Origin: a virus
Strand: one strand, 5' to 3'
DNA: 30,554 nt
IMG/VR virus record: IMGVR_UViG_3300009130_000095
Span: 1 to 30,554 of that record
Shown here: piece by piece, positions 29,512-30,554 of the stretch
Position numbering within the stretch: the stretch's first letter is position 1
How the letters are laid out: the number at the start of each line of letters is the position of its first letter
Position numbers and translations under genes: made by a program
Notes under the pieces: model-generated
Database searches by the model: none
Seen by the model: the letters and a program-made list of their open reading frames with translations, nothing else
What the model was told of the DNA's origin: nothing

Positions 29512-30162
29512 ATGACTAAGAAGAAGACTCTTGTGAACGAAAGCGTCGTTCGGCGTTGGGGCAAGTTGGCGAACATGCCCGCTTTGACCGAAAACTGGCT
29601 CGAAAACCTCACCGAAGAAGATATCGGCGAGGAAGAAGAAGAAGCCGCGCATGACATGCACAAAGCGCATGACGAGGAAGATTACGCCGAAGGCGACCTC
29701 GAACGTGCCGATGACAGCGAAATGGGCGATGCTGCTCCTTCACTGGATCCAGAAATCGCCCAAGAGATTGCGGCTGAACTGGCTGGTGCCCTTGGTGCCA
29801 AGCTCGAAGAGCTTGCTGGCGAGGAAGTGTTGGATGTGGTCGGCGACGACGAACTCGAAGCCCCTGACATGGATGTCGAAGAGGTTGGCATCGAAGATGT
29901 GGGCGAAGAAGAAGTTGAAATCGAAGAATCGGCATCCCCAAAATGGGGCAAAGGCGGACGCGAGTTCCGCCGTCGTAAAGTCGATGGCGTCGAAACGAGA
30001 GCCGGTGAGACCAAGAAGAAAATAGGGGGTCACCGCCGTTTCAAAGACTTCGAAGCCGGCAACCGCCAGGACGAAGACCTCGACGTTGACATGATTGACG
30101 ACGAAGCTCTTACTGAGACAGTCCTTACTCGCGTTATCGAGCGTCTTCTCAGTAATAAATAA
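29512..30162 (+). CDS. Acidic head/scaffold-like protein
   Basis: A 216-aa, very acidic protein. It starts MTKKKTLVNESVVRRWGKL followed by ANMPALTENWLENL, and the rest is dominated by Glu/Asp with one Ala-rich helix (about 88-105). Then comes a basic segment with WGKGGREFRRRKVDG (about 145-160) and a final helix ending RVIERLLSNK. The LVNES site resembles that in the leader of the protein at 18646, and sites of the LxE/VxE type are cut by the T4 prohead protease. I recall the NESxVRRxxKLAN pattern in proteins of other large marine phages. Extreme acidity suits a prohead core (scaffold) or internal head protein. It has its own terminator downstream, consistent with high, separate expression. 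Confidence 0.6.
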   Translation: MTKKKTLVNESVVRRWGKLANMPALTENWLENLTEEDIGEEEEEAAHDMHKAHDEEDYAEGDLERADDSEMGDAAPSLDPEIAQEIAAELAGALGAKLEELAGEEVLDVVGDDELEAPDMDVEEVGIEDVGEEEVEIEESASPKWGKGGREFRRRKVDGVETRAGETKKKIGGHRRFKDFEAGNRQDEDLDVDMIDDEALTETVLTRVIERLLSNK

Positions 30163-30196
30163 TAAGCAGCTTTTTTAGTCGAGCAGCTTAAAGATC

Positions 30197-30235
30197 AAAC
30201 GACCTCATGATATTATTCAGAGGTCGTTTTTTCTT
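30197..30235 (+). terminator. Intrinsic terminator after the acidic protein
   Basis: AAACGACCTC (30197-30206) pairs with GAGGTCGTTT (30220-30229) around a 13-nt loop, and the T run continues to 30232. It separates the acidic protein gene from the next gene. Confidence 0.88.
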
Positions 30236-30247
30236 TTAGGGCGTAAA

Positions 30248-30554
30248 ATGAGTTTTGATATATTGAAATTGCTCGAACAAGAGGGTTATATTAGCGACGG
30301 GGAAGACAACATAGTCCACGCCGAGAAGGCATTTTTCGCTGCTCGCGTCATGAAATGGATCCGCCACAAGGCGCAAAGTGAGCCAGATTTCGACTTGAGT
30401 AGCTACTTAACGATGTTAATGTATTACAAAACGGGCATGGCCGACTTAAAGTTTACCGAAAACGAGGATAAGCTATTATATAAGATGAAGCCCGTTGAGC
30501 CCGACAAGGAGGTGCAGGAACTTGTTAACTCACTTATTAAAGCTACTCGTAAAT
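30248..30554 (+). CDS. Probable structural protein, 3' end outside window
   Basis: An open frame from ATG 30248 to the end of the window; 102 codons visible. AGGG (30238-30241 region) lies upstream as a weak ribosome binding site. The protein starts MSFDILKLLEQEGYISDGED and is helical and charged, with AEKAFFAARVMKWIRHKAQ and SSYLTMLMYYKTGMADLKF. No family was recognised. It follows the acidic head-like protein, so a head or late role is possible. Confidence 0.6.
   Translation, partial: MSFDILKLLEQEGYISDGEDNIVHAEKAFFAARVMKWIRHKAQSEPDFDLSSYLTMLMYYKTGMADLKFTENEDKLLYKMKPVEPDKEVQELVNSLIKATRK

Noticed and set aside
29609-30033. Several overlapping open frames on both strands across the acidic protein gene
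   Set aside because: They come from the repetitive GAA/GAC/GAG codons of the acidic protein and have no family features; the + frame from 29512 has a good ribosome binding site and terminator.
1-30554. tRNA genes, CRISPR arrays, insertion sequences, attachment sites
   Set aside because: I saw no cloverleaf with a T-loop signature in the gaps, no spaced direct repeats, no transposase or integrase, and almost no room between genes for such elements.

Overview
The window is a continuous piece of a large tailed dsDNA bacteriophage genome, most likely a myovirus (contractile tail) of T4-like general design. Every supported gene is on the + strand, genes are packed with 4-17 nt overlaps, and no gene-free stretch exceeds about 135 nt. 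The gene set (gp53-like baseplate wedge, gp32-like SSB, RecA/UvsX, T4 RNase H-like exonuclease, DnaB/gp41-like helicase, monomeric class II ribonucleotide reductase, small sigma-like protein) is the kind I know from large aquatic or marine phages. That habitat is an inference from gene content. The host cannot be read from the sequence. There are no tRNA genes, CRISPR arrays, insertion sequences or integration genes.

Layout. (1) 1-9152, tail and baseplate: the end of a tape-measure-like protein, two tandem paralogous tube/baseplate proteins, a gp53/LysM-like wedge protein, a hub-like 850-aa protein and a 486-aa structural unknown. (2) 9165-11751, an odd linker: a compact family A DNA polymerase, an overlapping divergent tubulin/FtsZ-fold protein with a degenerate nucleotide-binding loop, and a 144-aa unknown. 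(3) 11753-18111, replication and recombination: a clear promoter, SSB, RecA, flap exonuclease, replicative helicase and class II ribonucleotide reductase. (4) 18160-21282: a small Cys-containing protein, a GroES-like co-chaperonin, two proteins with matching short N-terminal leaders that resemble T4 capsid-targeting peptides, SAM synthetase (metK) and a small conserved-looking protein, closed by a strong intrinsic terminator. (5) 21361-25942: a promoter, then DNA polymerase III alpha (dnaE), an MT-A70 adenine methyltransferase and dUTPase in a coupled operon. (6) 25953-28089: a promoter-rich stretch with a tandem array of seven very small SH3/KOW-like proteins, then a zinc-ribbon protein. (7) 28079-30554: an IMPDH/GMP reductase family enzyme, a sigma region 4-like protein, an acidic head/scaffold-like protein with its own terminator, and the start of another gene.

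How it works together. DnaE, helicase, SSB, RecA and the exonuclease form most of a phage-encoded replisome, and the ribonucleotide reductase, dUTPase and IMPDH/GMPR feed it with nucleotides. MetK can supply S-adenosylmethionine to the methyltransferase. Early or middle transcription appears to use host sigma70-type promoters with an unusually constant 16-nt spacer, while the sigma-like protein and a CTATTTA intergenic motif are candidates for a later programme. The most unusual parts are the tubulin-like gene coupled to the compact polymerase, the seven-gene SH3-like array, and the shared head-targeting-like leaders.
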